A DNA stretch of 64,000 nucleotides from positions 2,900,001 through 2,964,000 of the forward strand of contig JAWKLD010000001.1 of the NCBI GenBank assembly GCA_041392855.1. The letters run 5' to 3'. Of this stretch, positions 18,159 through 26,998 are shown piece after piece. Position numbers and translations under genes: made by a program. Numbering within the stretch: position 1 is the first letter of the stretch; each line of letters starts with the position of its first letter. This DNA comes from Flavipsychrobacter sp. (lineage in GTDB: Bacteria; Bacteroidota; Bacteroidia; Chitinophagales; Chitinophagaceae). The notes beneath the pieces were generated by a model, which made no database searches, was not told the origin of the DNA, and worked only from the letters and a program-made list of their open reading frames with translations.

Positions 18159-21100
18159 ATGATGCGTAAGAACAATAATAAAGTAGGTCTTTTCTTGTCA
18201 CTGTTTGTCTTAGTTGGCATGGTGTCGCAAGTATCTGCTCGCCCATACGAAAAGAATGGTGTAAGCGGTTTGAAGAGAGGGCAATTGAAAACCACTGTTG
18301 ATTGTAAACCAGCAGAATCGTCTATTGACCTAGATATCAATAACGTACGTGCTAAGTTGATGACAGGTGGTGATATGTGGTGGGATATCGGTACCGCTTC
18401 AGCGCGTTATGAAGTTCCAAAAGGTTCTAGAAAGAACTCACTATTCGCAGGTTCTGTATGGATCGGTGGATATGATGATGAGGGACAATTGAAAGTAGCT
18501 GCGCAAACTTATCGTCAGGATGGTAATGACTACTGGCCTGGTCCTCTTGACCCAAAGACTGCAGATATTACTGCGGCAAACTGTTCTGAGTGGGATCGTT
18601 TTTGGAAAGTAAACAGAGAGGATATCAACGCCTTCCGCGAATTACAAGATAAAAGTGCTGCTGTAAATGATGCTCAATTTGAAGCTATCATACAATGGCC
18701 GGCAAAAGGGAATAAGAAAGCAGTTGGTAGAAACCAAAATCCATTGAATATAGATGGTAATTTAGATTACGCACCATTTGTCGATGTTGATAATAGTGGT
18801 GATTATAATGCTGAAGAAGGTGACTATCCGGATATTAACGGTGATCAGTTCATCTGGTGGGTATTCAATGATAAAGGAAACGTTAAGCAACAATCTAATA
18901 CAGAAGGTATTGGTATAGAGGTACAAGCAAGTGCTTTTGCCTATTCTACCAAAGACTTCTTAAATGACGCTACCTTCTACAACTTTAGATTGGTTAACAG
19001 AGGTGGATTATCTCTAGATAGTACTTATATCGCAACATGGACGGATGCGGATCTTGGTTACTATAGAGATGACTATATCGGTTGTGATACTACAAGAGGT
19101 TTAGGTATACTTTATAATGGTACTAGTCAGGATGGACAAGGACAGGTGAACAGTTATGGTACAGACTTACCAATGGTTGGTGTTGACTTCTTCAAGGGGC
19201 CTATCAAAACATATGATTCTGCAGGTTTAACTGTTAGTAAAGAGCTTTCAATGGAAGCATTTACTTACTATAACAATGACTTCACAGTAATTGGTAACCC
19301 TCAAACGGGTACACATATATATAACTATATGACTGGTTCTATTAGAAACGGTCAGCGTTTTAGTAATGACTTTAAAGGACCTAATACTCAATCTAGAGGT
19401 TATGGTGACGGTAACATTACAAAATATGTATTCTTTGGTGACCCTGGTAAGAAAGACGAATGGTCTGAGTGTACTTGTAACAACCCTGCAGGTGACCGCC
19501 GTTTTGTTCACTCTGCCGGACCTTTCAAATTACAGCCAGGTGTTGTAAACGATATCACTATTGGTGCTGTATGGGTATCTGATGCTGGCGGTTGTCCTAA
19601 TACTTCATTTAGGAAGATTAGAATTGCTGATGACCAAGCACAGGCATTATTCGATAACGATTTTGAAACTATTGAAGGTCCTGAAGCTCCAAGATTAGTA
19701 TCTCGTGAGATGGATAGAAAACTAGTTTTCTATCTAGTGAATGACCCTGCTAGTAATAACTATCAAGAGAGATATGGACGTGATACTGCTAAAAAGTTCC
19801 GTGTTCCATCACTTAAGGCTTCACAGTATGTGAAACACCCTGACTCTTTATACAAATTTGAAGGTTACCGTGTTTTCCAATTGAAGACTGCAGAAATTCA
19901 ACCTGCTCAAATCTTCAAAGAGGATGGTACCGTAGACCAAACTGTAGCAGTTGAGGTATTCCAATGTGATATCCAAAACGGAGTTTCTAGAATTATCAAT
20001 TATGATAAAAACACAGAAGTAAGTGATAGCACATATGTGCCTGTAATTAAAGTAAATGGTAATGACAGTGGTATCAGACATAGTTTTGAACTAACAATCG
20101 ACCAATTTGCAGCAGGTGATGATAAGCGTTTGGTAAACTATAGAAACTACTATTATGTTGCATTAGCATATGCATATAATGAGTTTGCACCATTTGATGC
20201 AAAACATGCAGACTCTACTCAAGATGTTACTTATTTAGAAAGCTCTAAAGGTGCTGGTGGTTCTGTGATAAAAGTAGTTAGTGCAATGCCAAACCCTGCT
20301 AATGGGGATATGGGTACTGTATTGAATGCGGACTATGGCAGTGGTGTTATTATTAAGAGAATCGAAGGTAGAGGTAATGGTGGTAATGCATTGCAGATGA
20401 GTGACTCTTCGGAACTAGAAGCTGTAATGGGAGTTGCCTCTGTTAATAATACTGGCACAATATATCAATCTATCAAGCCGGTATACAAGCCAAACAGTGG
20501 TCCTGTAGATGTGAAAGTAATTGATCCGCTTAAGGTTAAACCACATGAGTGGGAGTTATATATCTCAGGTGCAGATAATATTAACCCAAGAAGAGGACTA
20601 GATTCACTTAGGTCTAGTTGGAAGCTAGTTAATATCACTACTGGTGAGGTTATTTATAGCGAAAAATCTAACGGATTAGGTTCTGTAAACGAGCAAATTC
20701 TTGAGAACTATGGCTTATCAATCAACTTAAGTCAAGTAGGTACTCCTGGAGATGATCAGGTTAACGGAAACGGTCTTATCACTTCAGATATTACATTTGC
20801 AGATCCTGGTAAACCATGGTTGCTAGGTGTGCAAGATGGTGAGTCTACAGATATTCGTAACTGGATCAGAAGTGGTAATAATACAGTAAATGATGACACA
20901 TTATGTGTTTACGATGATGGTCCTCGTTTTGATACTGTTGGTCAATTCTACGAAGGTTTATTATCGAATAATACATTAACTAGAGGTACATGGGCTCCTT
21001 ATGCACTTGCGAATTCTCAAGTAGCAGGAAATGTACGTTGTGGAATTGGTGTCGCTTTCCCTAATACTAGTGTAGGTTTAGCTAGACTACAAAGTATTGA

Positions 21101-22124
21101 TGTTGTATTTACTGATGATAAGAGTAAATGGACAAGAAGCCTTGTTTTAGAAATGCAAGAAGACCCTGCTTTAGCAGAAGGTGGAGCAGCTAAATTCGAA
21201 TTCAGAAGACATGCTGGTTGGAATGGTGATCTAGATGCAAATGGTCGTCCTGTTTATTCTACAGTAGGTAAAGACTCTAGTATGTCTATGTTCCCAGGTT
21301 ATGCAATCAACCAAGAAACGGGTGAGCGTTTAAATATCATATTTGCAGAAGACTCTTGGTTAAAAGCTGAGGGTGGAGGTGACATGATTTGGAACCCTTC
21401 TAGTAATGCACTAATTACAGATCTATCAGGTATTATACCTGTGTATGGAGGTAAGCATTATATATATGTACTTGAATCTCGTTATGACTCTTGTCGTAAA
21501 TTTATTTCTGACTATAATAAGCCAGGTGTATTGGCTCAGAAGCAATCGTTCGAGAATCATATGATGTATGTAGGTATACCATTACAGAATTTAGCAATTC
21601 CATTCAAATCTTTACAAGATGGATTTATACCTACGGAAACAAGAATCCGTATTAGAGTAGAACGTCCATATGCTAAATACTCTACCAACTTTAATTCTAT
21701 TGATACTGCTCAGAAGAATAATGGTTATCCGGTATATAGCTTCTCTACTAAAGATCTAGCTCCTGTTCCATTAGCTGATAATGCTAATGCTGATAGAAAA
21801 ACACTATTGGATAGAATTCATGTTGTTCCTAACCCGTACTATGGTTATAACAACTATGAGCAAAATAGAATAGATTCTCGTGTACGTATTATTAATCTAC
21901 CGAAGAAAGCTACAATTAGCATATACTCTTTAGATGGTGCTTTGATAAGAAGACTACAAAAGGATAATGGTAATGTTTCCTTTGTTGATTGGGATATACG
22001 TAACTCTAAAGGATTGCCAATTGCTAGTGGTATGTATTTAATACATATTAATGCTGATGGTATAGGTGAAACAGTACTTCGTTGGTTTGGTGCTATGCGT
22101 CCAATTGACATCACTAGTTTTTAA
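18159..22124 (+). CDS. giant secreted protein with T9SS-like C-terminal domain
   Basis: This is a 1321-residue exported protein I cannot assign to a characterised family. The signal peptide ends near residue 30 (VSQVSA). A WW-rich segment and an aspartate-rich stretch resembling a calcium-binding repeat (YAPFVDVDNSGDYNAEEGD, about residues 205-223) follow. The final 100 residues begin VVPNPYYGYNN and end in a sandwich with YSLDGALIRRL and GLPIASGMYLIHI, which is the layout of T9SS type A or FlgD-like C-terminal domains. It starts 33 bases after the receptor gene and is followed by the PorV-like gene, so the three probably work together. Cargo status is inferred from the C-terminus and the neighbour. 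Confidence 0.75.
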   Translation: MMRKNNNKVGLFLSLFVLVGMVSQVSARPYEKNGVSGLKRGQLKTTVDCKPAESSIDLDINNVRAKLMTGGDMWWDIGTASARYEVPKGSRKNSLFAGSVWIGGYDDEGQLKVAAQTYRQDGNDYWPGPLDPKTADITAANCSEWDRFWKVNREDINAFRELQDKSAAVNDAQFEAIIQWPAKGNKKAVGRNQNPLNIDGNLDYAPFVDVDNSGDYNAEEGDYPDINGDQFIWWVFNDKGNVKQQSNTEGIGIEVQASAFAYSTKDFLNDATFYNFRLVNRGGLSLDSTYIATWTDADLGYYRDDYIGCDTTRGLGILYNGTSQDGQGQVNSYGTDLPMVGVDFFKGPIKTYDSAGLTVSKELSMEAFTYYNNDFTVIGNPQTGTHIYNYMTGSIRNGQRFSNDFKGPNTQSRGYGDGNITKYVFFGDPGKKDEWSECTCNNPAGDRRFVHSAGPFKLQPGVVNDITIGAVWVSDAGGCPNTSFRKIRIADDQAQALFDNDFETIEGPEAPRLVSREMDRKLVFYLVNDPASNNYQERYGRDTAKKFRVPSLKASQYVKHPDSLYKFEGYRVFQLKTAEIQPAQIFKEDGTVDQTVAVEVFQCDIQNGVSRIINYDKNTEVSDSTYVPVIKVNGNDSGIRHSFELTIDQFAAGDDKRLVNYRNYYYVALAYAYNEFAPFDAKHADSTQDVTYLESSKGAGGSVIKVVSAMPNPANGDMGTVLNADYGSGVIIKRIEGRGNGGNALQMSDSSELEAVMGVASVNNTGTIYQSIKPVYKPNSGPVDVKVIDPLKVKPHEWELYISGADNINPRRGLDSLRSSWKLVNITTGEVIYSEKSNGLGSVNEQILENYGLSINLSQVGTPGDDQVNGNGLITSDITFADPGKPWLLGVQDGESTDIRNWIRSGNNTVNDDTLCVYDDGPRFDTVGQFYEGLLSNNTLTRGTWAPYALANSQVAGNVRCGIGVAFPNTSVGLARLQSIDVVFTDDKSKWTRSLVLEMQEDPALAEGGAAKFEFRRHAGWNGDLDANGRPVYSTVGKDSSMSMFPGYAINQETGERLNIIFAEDSWLKAEGGGDMIWNPSSNALITDLSGIIPVYGGKHYIYVLESRYDSCRKFISDYNKPGVLAQKQSFENHMMYVGIPLQNLAIPFKSLQDGFIPTETRIRIRVERPYAKYSTNFNSIDTAQKNNGYPVYSFSTKDLAPVPLADNANADRKTLLDRIHVVPNPYYGYNNYEQNRIDSRVRIINLPKKATISIYSLDGALIRRLQKDNGNVSFVDWDIRNSKGLPIASGMYLIHINADGIGETVLRWFGAMRPIDITSF

Positions 22125-22141
22125 TTAAATTTTGATTGCCA

Positions 22142-22167
22142 GAGTTGGCAGTACTTTCTGCCAACTC
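22142..22167 (+). promoter_or_regulatory. intercistronic hairpin without T-tract
   Basis: A perfect 10-base GC-containing stem (22142-22151 with 22158-22167) with a 6-base loop sits between the giant protein gene and the PorV-like gene. No T-run follows, so partial attenuation or mRNA end protection is more likely than termination. Confidence 0.6.
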
Positions 22168-22195
22168 CTTATTATAAGTTTATTATTATATAATT

Positions 22196-23302
22196 ATGAG
22201 AAACATATCTATAAAGGCAGTACTTGCAATATGCGCTTTAGGTTTTTCTTTACCTTCTTTCGCTGGTAATAAAGACCGTAGTGGTCAAGCTGGTGCAACA
22301 GAATTGCTTATAAACCCTTGGGGTAAAAGCACAGGTGTTTTCGGAATGAATACATCACATGTGAAGGGTATCGACGCGCTTAAGACCAATATTGCTGGTT
22401 TAGCATTTGTTGAGAGTACAGAGATCGGTATTTCTTACAGTGCCTACTTAAGAGGCTCGAATGTAGGGGTAAATAATCTAGGCTTTGCTCAAAAATTAGG
22501 TGATTTTGGTGTTATCGGCGCCAATATTATGACAATGAGTTTCGGCGAAATTGAGATTACCGACTATAACAACCCTGAAGGAAAGGTTGGTACTTACTCT
22601 CCACAGTTTTTCAATGTGATGTTAGGTTTTGCTAAAGAGTTCTCTAACAGTATCCGTGCAGGTGTTGGGGTAACATTCATTTCTGAGCAAATATCTACTA
22701 TCCGTGCTAGTGGAGCTACTTTTGAAGCAGGTATACAGTACGTAACTGGTGCTAGAGATAACTTCCATTTTGGTATCACACTACGTAATATGGGTACTAA
22801 TATGAAATATAGCGGTAGTGGTTTTGCAATCAATAGTGAAGCTCCTGGTGGTAATGGCTATAGTTTAAACAGACTTACCCCATCTGAGAAATTTGAAATG
22901 CCTACCTATTTAAACTTCGGTGCTTCTTATGACTTTTACTTAGATGAAAATAAAGGTGTTAGAGCAGAGGATGAGCAAAGCAGTAAAGAGTTTGTTCCTA
23001 AGCATAGAGCTACTGTTATGGCTAACTTCACATCTAACTCTTTTAATAATGACTACTTAGGCATTGGTTTAGAATATGCTTTCCAGGAAATGTTCATGGT
23101 TCGTGGAGCATTTAGATATGAGAGTGATATCTTTGATAATGATGCTAGCACAACTTTCTATACTGGTTTCAGTGCAGGTGCTACTGTACAAAAGAAAATA
23201 AGTGAAACTGGTCCAGTATTGGCTCTTGATTATTCTTTCAGACCTACTTACCAGCCAAATAACGGTGTACACGTATTTTCATTACGTTTTATGCGCCAAT
23301 AA
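22196..23302 (+). CDS. PorV/PorQ family outer-membrane protein
   Basis: This is a 368-residue outer-membrane beta-barrel of the FadL-like PorV/PorQ group. The signal peptide ends SFAG. Typical family features are the early ATELLINP box, the NIAGLAF segment, the GISYSAYL strand, and repeated short amphipathic strands up to a final FSLRFMRQ beta-signal. PorV in the T9SS carries cargo from the translocon to the attachment complex. Being last in the receptor cassette, this copy may be a dedicated shuttle for the 1321-residue protein (inference). A strong terminator follows. It is distinct from the porQ gene at the left edge of the window. Confidence 0.8.
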   Translation: MRNISIKAVLAICALGFSLPSFAGNKDRSGQAGATELLINPWGKSTGVFGMNTSHVKGIDALKTNIAGLAFVESTEIGISYSAYLRGSNVGVNNLGFAQKLGDFGVIGANIMTMSFGEIEITDYNNPEGKVGTYSPQFFNVMLGFAKEFSNSIRAGVGVTFISEQISTIRASGATFEAGIQYVTGARDNFHFGITLRNMGTNMKYSGSGFAINSEAPGGNGYSLNRLTPSEKFEMPTYLNFGASYDFYLDENKGVRAEDEQSSKEFVPKHRATVMANFTSNSFNNDYLGIGLEYAFQEMFMVRGAFRYESDIFDNDASTTFYTGFSAGATVQKKISETGPVLALDYSFRPTYQPNNGVHVFSLRFMRQ

Positions 23303-23325
23303 GATATAATTACTAATTTTGTATT

Positions 23326-23364
23326 TGCAACGCTTCTGAGTTAATCAGAAGCGTTGCATTTTTT
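23326..23364 (+). terminator. rho-independent terminator of the receptor cassette
   Basis: A perfect 14-base stem (23326-23339 with 23345-23358), loop GTTAA, followed by six T. It ends the three-gene cassette and lies just before greA. Confidence 0.92.
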
Positions 23365-23392
23365 CCTAGTTATACCAAAAAACGTAGAAACT

Positions 23393-23866
23393 ATGTCTGA
23401 CGTTAACTATGTAACAAAAGAAACGCTTGAACGCATGAGAGCAGAGCTCAATGTGCTCAAAACAACTGGTCGTGCTGAAATCGCAAGACAGATAGGTGAA
23501 GCAAGAGAAAAAGGCGACCTGAAAGAAAATGCAGAATACGATGCTGCAAAAGAAGCTCAAGGCCATCACGAAGCTAAAATAGCTGTGCTAGAAACTGCTA
23601 TTGCTACAGCAAGAGTGATTGATGCTAAAGATCTTGATAGCAGCAAAGTGTCTATACTTAGTAAGGTGACAGTTACTAATATGAAGACGAAAAAAACTAT
23701 GGAATATCAGATCGTCTCAGAGTCTGAGGCTGATCTAAAGAATAAAAAGATCTCGGTGACCTCACCTATAGGGAAGGGTATATTAGGTAAATCTGTTGGC
23801 GAAGTTGCTAATGTGGAAACGCCTGGTGGTGTTCTTCAGCTAAAGATCGAAAGTATAAGTTTATAG
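23393..23866 (+). CDS. greA: transcription elongation factor GreA
   Basis: GreA binds the secondary channel of RNA polymerase and stimulates cleavage of backtracked transcripts. The 157-residue protein has the N-terminal coiled coil with the AREKGDLKENAEYDAAKEAQ region, whose Asp/Glu pair at the tip is catalytic, and a C-terminal FKBP-like domain ending in VETPGGVLQLKIESI. I place the start at the ATG at 23393. A longer frame from a TTG at 23354 would begin inside the preceding terminator stem. A HIT protein gene follows after three bases, an arrangement suggesting one transcript. Confidence 0.94.
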   Translation: MSDVNYVTKETLERMRAELNVLKTTGRAEIARQIGEAREKGDLKENAEYDAAKEAQGHHEAKIAVLETAIATARVIDAKDLDSSKVSILSKVTVTNMKTKKTMEYQIVSESEADLKNKKISVTSPIGKGILGKSVGEVANVETPGGVLQLKIESISL

Positions 23867-23869
23867 ATC

Positions 23870-24262
23870 ATGTCGTCAATATTCTCCAAAATAATAGCTG
23901 GCGAAATACCATCGTATAAAATTGCTGAGAATGATAACTTTTTAGCATTCTTAGATGTATTCCCTTTGGTAGAAGGACATGTATTAGTGATACCTAAAGT
24001 AGAGGTAGATAAGATATTTGACGTGCCGGATGATTATTTATCACAATGGCTGGTTTTCGCAAAGCCGATAGCTAAGGCAATAGAGCAGGTTTTTGACTGT
24101 AACAGATGTGGCATAAGTGTTGTAGGGTTGGAAGTGCCGCATGCACATATGCACTTGATGCCGATAAATAGCGTTGGCGATATGGACTTTGGCAGAGATA
24201 AACTGAAACTTACTGATGAGGAGTTCAAGTTGATACAAGAAAAGATCACAAACCATTTATAA
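23870..24262 (+). CDS. HIT family (histidine triad) nucleotide-binding protein
   Basis: This is a 130-residue HIT-domain hydrolase. The triad is His91-Ala-His93-Met-His95 within PHAHMHLMP, and the N-terminal FSKIIAGEIPSYKI box is the family hallmark. Members cleave phosphoramidate or acyl-adenylate bonds on AMP derivatives. The true substrate here is unknown. It lies three bases after greA and ends at a bidirectional hairpin shared with the converging gene. Confidence 0.92.
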   Translation: MSSIFSKIIAGEIPSYKIAENDNFLAFLDVFPLVEGHVLVIPKVEVDKIFDVPDDYLSQWLVFAKPIAKAIEQVFDCNRCGISVVGLEVPHAHMHLMPINSVGDMDFGRDKLKLTDEEFKLIQEKITNHL

Positions 24263-24295
24263 TAAATAGAGCCGCTTATTGCGGCTCTATTTATT
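24261..24295. terminator. bidirectional terminator between greA-HIT and the converging operon
   Basis: A perfect 15-base stem (24261-24275 with 24281-24295) with loop TTATT and A/T-rich flanks. It overlaps the stop codons of both converging genes and should work in both directions. Confidence 0.88.
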
Positions 24296-24592
24296 AGGTG
24301 ACACCTCTACTTTTCTATTGACACTCCAAGCTTGAGGTTTAGCATCAAATAAAGCTTTTGTCTTAGACCAAGTATCTTTAAAAAAATCAGAGAATCGGTA
24401 ATGGTCCAAATGCTCCTCACTATCCCAAATGCTATAGGTGAAGAATATATTATCTTGCTTGGCATCCTGCCAAAGCTCTAAGTGGTTACAGCCTTCAAAA
24501 GAGCGTATCTTTTCCTTTCTTTCTTCAAAAAGCGCTAAGAAACTATCTATCTCCTCTGCCCTGAAGGTCATTTGTACTATACGTAATATCAT
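24287..24592 (-). CDS. antibiotic biosynthesis monooxygenase (ABM) domain protein
   Basis: This is a 101-residue ferredoxin-like ABM/YgiN-type protein. The pattern is a first strand (MILRIVQMTF), helix, strand with GCNHLELWQD, then FFTYSIWDSEEHLDHYRFSDFF, which is the usual W-x-S-x-E-x-x-x-x-H run of this family. Members oxidise quinols or polyketide-like compounds without cofactor, or act on haem. No substrate can be assigned. It overlaps the end of the upstream gene by four bases (24589-24592), so the two are translationally coupled. Confidence 0.83.
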   Translation of the reverse strand: MILRIVQMTFRAEEIDSFLALFEERKEKIRSFEGCNHLELWQDAKQDNIFFTYSIWDSEEHLDHYRFSDFFKDTWSKTKALFDAKPQAWSVNRKVEVSPNK

Positions 24593-25377
24593 TCAAAATC
24601 TATCTTAATGGTATTGTATAAAAATTTCTGTTCTCGTTGTAGCTTAAGCCCAAACAGGCTGGCAGCTTTCCCCCTGTTTATTGCGATCTCCAAGTAGCCC
24701 GCAGTATTAAAACGGCAAAGCTTTTCTCCTTCACGCACACTACTATAGTGGTCACTTAATTCGGTTATTTCTTCATTTCTCATAAACCGCACTTTAAATC
24801 CTCTACCATTGCTCACCTCGTCAAATTCACTTTTTCTAATATTAAGTACTACGTTCTCAAATCGGTCAACATGTATAACTTGACCTTCAATGCTATTAGC
24901 ACTTACTTTTGGTCTAAGGTTATTGGGTACAACAGATAATTCTGTTGGGGGTAGGTCAATAGGTGTGCCATTAGAAATTTGTTGTGCTACTTGTGCTGCC
25001 TGTTTTACCCACTCTGCAAGTGTTCCATTTTTGGGACGGATATAGCATTCCCAAGTAATACCCAAACTTTCACCAAAGGCTAAAGGAAGTATCCCATTAT
25101 CGGGCGCTAATATGTATTGCTCTTGATGTTTAGTAAGTACTAGACGAGGTGTTTTGCTGGCAAATACATCAAATAGGACTATATGCACCGTATTGGGGTT
25201 AAAATGTCCATATGCCGCTACTAAGAGATAAGCTGCTTGCTGAGTATGGAAAGGTTCTATAGTATTGGAGATATCAATAATAGGGATATTCGGAAGGTGT
25301 TGCATCAAAATGCCCTTAGCAGTAGCCAAAGAGGCATCCTGCAGTCCAAGATCGGAGAGTAAGGTGATACAACTCAT
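24589..25377 (-). CDS. SAM-hydroxide adenosyltransferase family (DUF62-like) protein
   Basis: This 262-residue protein has the two-domain layout of the SAM hydroxide adenosyltransferase/fluorinase family. The N-terminal ITLLSDLGLQD resembles the usual TDFG start. Asp70 and Arg78 sit where the catalytic Asp and Arg are expected, PDNG (92-95) is present, and the C-terminal barrel has VDRFENVVLNI. However the HGRD box that supplies the catalytic histidine is replaced by a stretch around KNGTLAEW (116-123). It may be a divergent subgroup with altered chemistry. It is the first gene of a two-gene unit with the ABM protein. Confidence 0.78.
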   Translation of the reverse strand: MSCITLLSDLGLQDASLATAKGILMQHLPNIPIIDISNTIEPFHTQQAAYLLVAAYGHFNPNTVHIVLFDVFASKTPRLVLTKHQEQYILAPDNGILPLAFGESLGITWECYIRPKNGTLAEWVKQAAQVAQQISNGTPIDLPPTELSVVPNNLRPKVSANSIEGQVIHVDRFENVVLNIRKSEFDEVSNGRGFKVRFMRNEEITELSDHYSSVREGEKLCRFNTAGYLEIAINRGKAASLFGLKLQREQKFLYNTIKIDFE

Positions 25378-25481
25378 ACAATTACAAAAGTAACTTGTTA
25401 ATGCATAATGTGAAATATTTGATTAAATCAATCGTTATACTAATACTTGTTTAACTTTACCTCTTGCAATAACTATTCAAC

Positions 25482-26924
25482 ATGCGTTGTACTCCTGTCA
25501 TATATATACTCTTATTCTTGCTTGCCAGCACGTCGATGTATAGTTGCAAAAAAGAGCAGCTATTAACTTCGGGAGGGCAGGTTACATTTTCGGTAGATAC
25601 ACTGACTTTCGATACGGTCTTTACCAGCAGAGGGAATGTAACTGCAAGCATAAAAATCTACAATCCACAGAACCAAGCAATAAAATTGTCTAGTGTAGGC
25701 TTGTTAAAAGGGGCAAGCTCTTATTTTGATATTAATGTAAATGGTACACCGGGAAATACCGTATCAGATGTTGATATAGCAGCTAAGGATAGTATTTATG
25801 TTTTTGCTACGGTAAGTATTGACCCTACCAATCAGAATACGCCGTTTTTAGTAACGGACGAGTTGGTGGCCAACCTAAATGGTAGGGAGTACAAGCTGCC
25901 ATTGCGAGCATTTGGGCAAAATGCGCATTATATAGTTGACAGTGTTTTAAAAACGCAAACATGGTTGACTGATAAGCCTTATGTCATTTTTAGAAATGCA
26001 CTAGTAGAAGAAGGGAACACGTTAACCATACCGGCAGGGTGTAGAGTATATGTAAGTGCTAATTCGAGGCTTTTCATAGAGGGGACACTAAGAGTAAATG
26101 GTACAAAAACGGATAGTGTAGTTTTTCAAGGAGATAGACTGGATAGGAAATATTTTGGTAATGAGGGGTATCCTGGAGAATGGGGCGGTTTTTATTTTAC
26201 CTCAAAGAGCCGCAATAGTGAATTGCGTTATGCGATATTAAGGAACTGTGGTAATTCAACCAGCTTAGGAGAAGGTACCTTTACACCTGCAGCTATACAA
26301 GTAAACATTGATACCATAAATGACAATAACTATCAGCTAAGGATGTATAATACCATAATTGAAAATTCTATTGGTTATGGTTTGCTTGCCTTTAGCAGTA
26401 CTGTATATGCAGAAAACTGTTTGATCAATGCATGCGGTGCACAAGCATTTGCTGCTTTTGAAGGAGGTGGGTATGATTTCTTTAATTGTGATTTTATCAT
26501 CTATGGAGACAATAAAATAAGCCATATAGATAACCCAACTGTAGCATTACTCAACTACAGAGATATTGATAACGTGTCTTATGTTAGTGGGCCTTTAAGA
26601 GCTAGTATGACAAACTGTATTGTTTGGGGCTCTTTAGAGAATGAGCTTTTTACTAGGTCTAAGGGGACAGGTACTTATGATGTTACACTGAATAATTGCT
26701 TGATCAGACTAAAAGAAACACTGCCTGCTGAGGTGAAGGCAAACAATAATATCCTTAATCAAGACCCTAACTTTACGGATCATAAAAACTGGAACTTTAG
26801 GTTAAAATCAGGCTCTCCCGCTATTAATGCAGGAATAACACCGCCAGCGCCTGTAGTAATTAATAGAGACCTGGACGATAAGGCAAGAGACGTACAAATC
26901 GATATAGGTTGTTACGAGTTTTAA
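25482..26924 (+). CDS. right-handed beta-helix lipoprotein
   Basis: This is a 480-residue predicted lipoprotein with a lipobox ending at Cys22 (MYSC). An N-terminal sandwich of about 130 residues (VDTLTFDTVFTSRGNVTASIKIYNP) resembles an Ig-like DUF. It is followed by a region of short repeating strands typical of a parallel beta-helix (ELRYAILRNCGNS, RMYNTIIENSIGYGL, YAENCLINACGAQAF, MTNCIVWG). The end, with SPAINAG and RDVQIDIGCYEF, matches the choice-of-anchor-Q type tail of secreted Bacteroidota proteins. Such folds often bind or cut polysaccharides, but no catalytic residues can be named. It is transcribed alone, divergent from the SAM-family operon. Confidence 0.75.
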   Translation: MRCTPVIYILLFLLASTSMYSCKKEQLLTSGGQVTFSVDTLTFDTVFTSRGNVTASIKIYNPQNQAIKLSSVGLLKGASSYFDINVNGTPGNTVSDVDIAAKDSIYVFATVSIDPTNQNTPFLVTDELVANLNGREYKLPLRAFGQNAHYIVDSVLKTQTWLTDKPYVIFRNALVEEGNTLTIPAGCRVYVSANSRLFIEGTLRVNGTKTDSVVFQGDRLDRKYFGNEGYPGEWGGFYFTSKSRNSELRYAILRNCGNSTSLGEGTFTPAAIQVNIDTINDNNYQLRMYNTIIENSIGYGLLAFSSTVYAENCLINACGAQAFAAFEGGGYDFFNCDFIIYGDNKISHIDNPTVALLNYRDIDNVSYVSGPLRASMTNCIVWGSLENELFTRSKGTGTYDVTLNNCLIRLKETLPAEVKANNNILNQDPNFTDHKNWNFRLKSGSPAINAGITPPAPVVINRDLDDKARDVQIDIGCYEF

Positions 26925-26970
26925 TGCAAGTATTAAGCATAGAGTAATCAATAAAACCTATAAGCATTGC

Positions 26971-26996
26971 TATACTAAAGAATGTAACTTAGTATA
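26971..26996 (+). promoter_or_regulatory. inverted repeat over the start region of the VWA gene
   Basis: TATACTAA (26971-26978) and TTAGTATA (26989-26996) form a perfect 8-base inverted repeat ending two bases before the ATG at 26999. A near -7 element TAACTTAG (26985-26992) overlaps the right arm. It could be an operator or a hairpin next to the start codon. Confidence 0.4.
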
Positions 26997-26998
26997 CA

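Noticed and set aside
23354..23392. Upstream TTG start extending GreA by 13 residues
   Set aside because: It falls within the terminator stem of the preceding operon, and GreA proteins normally begin at the MSDVNYV position.
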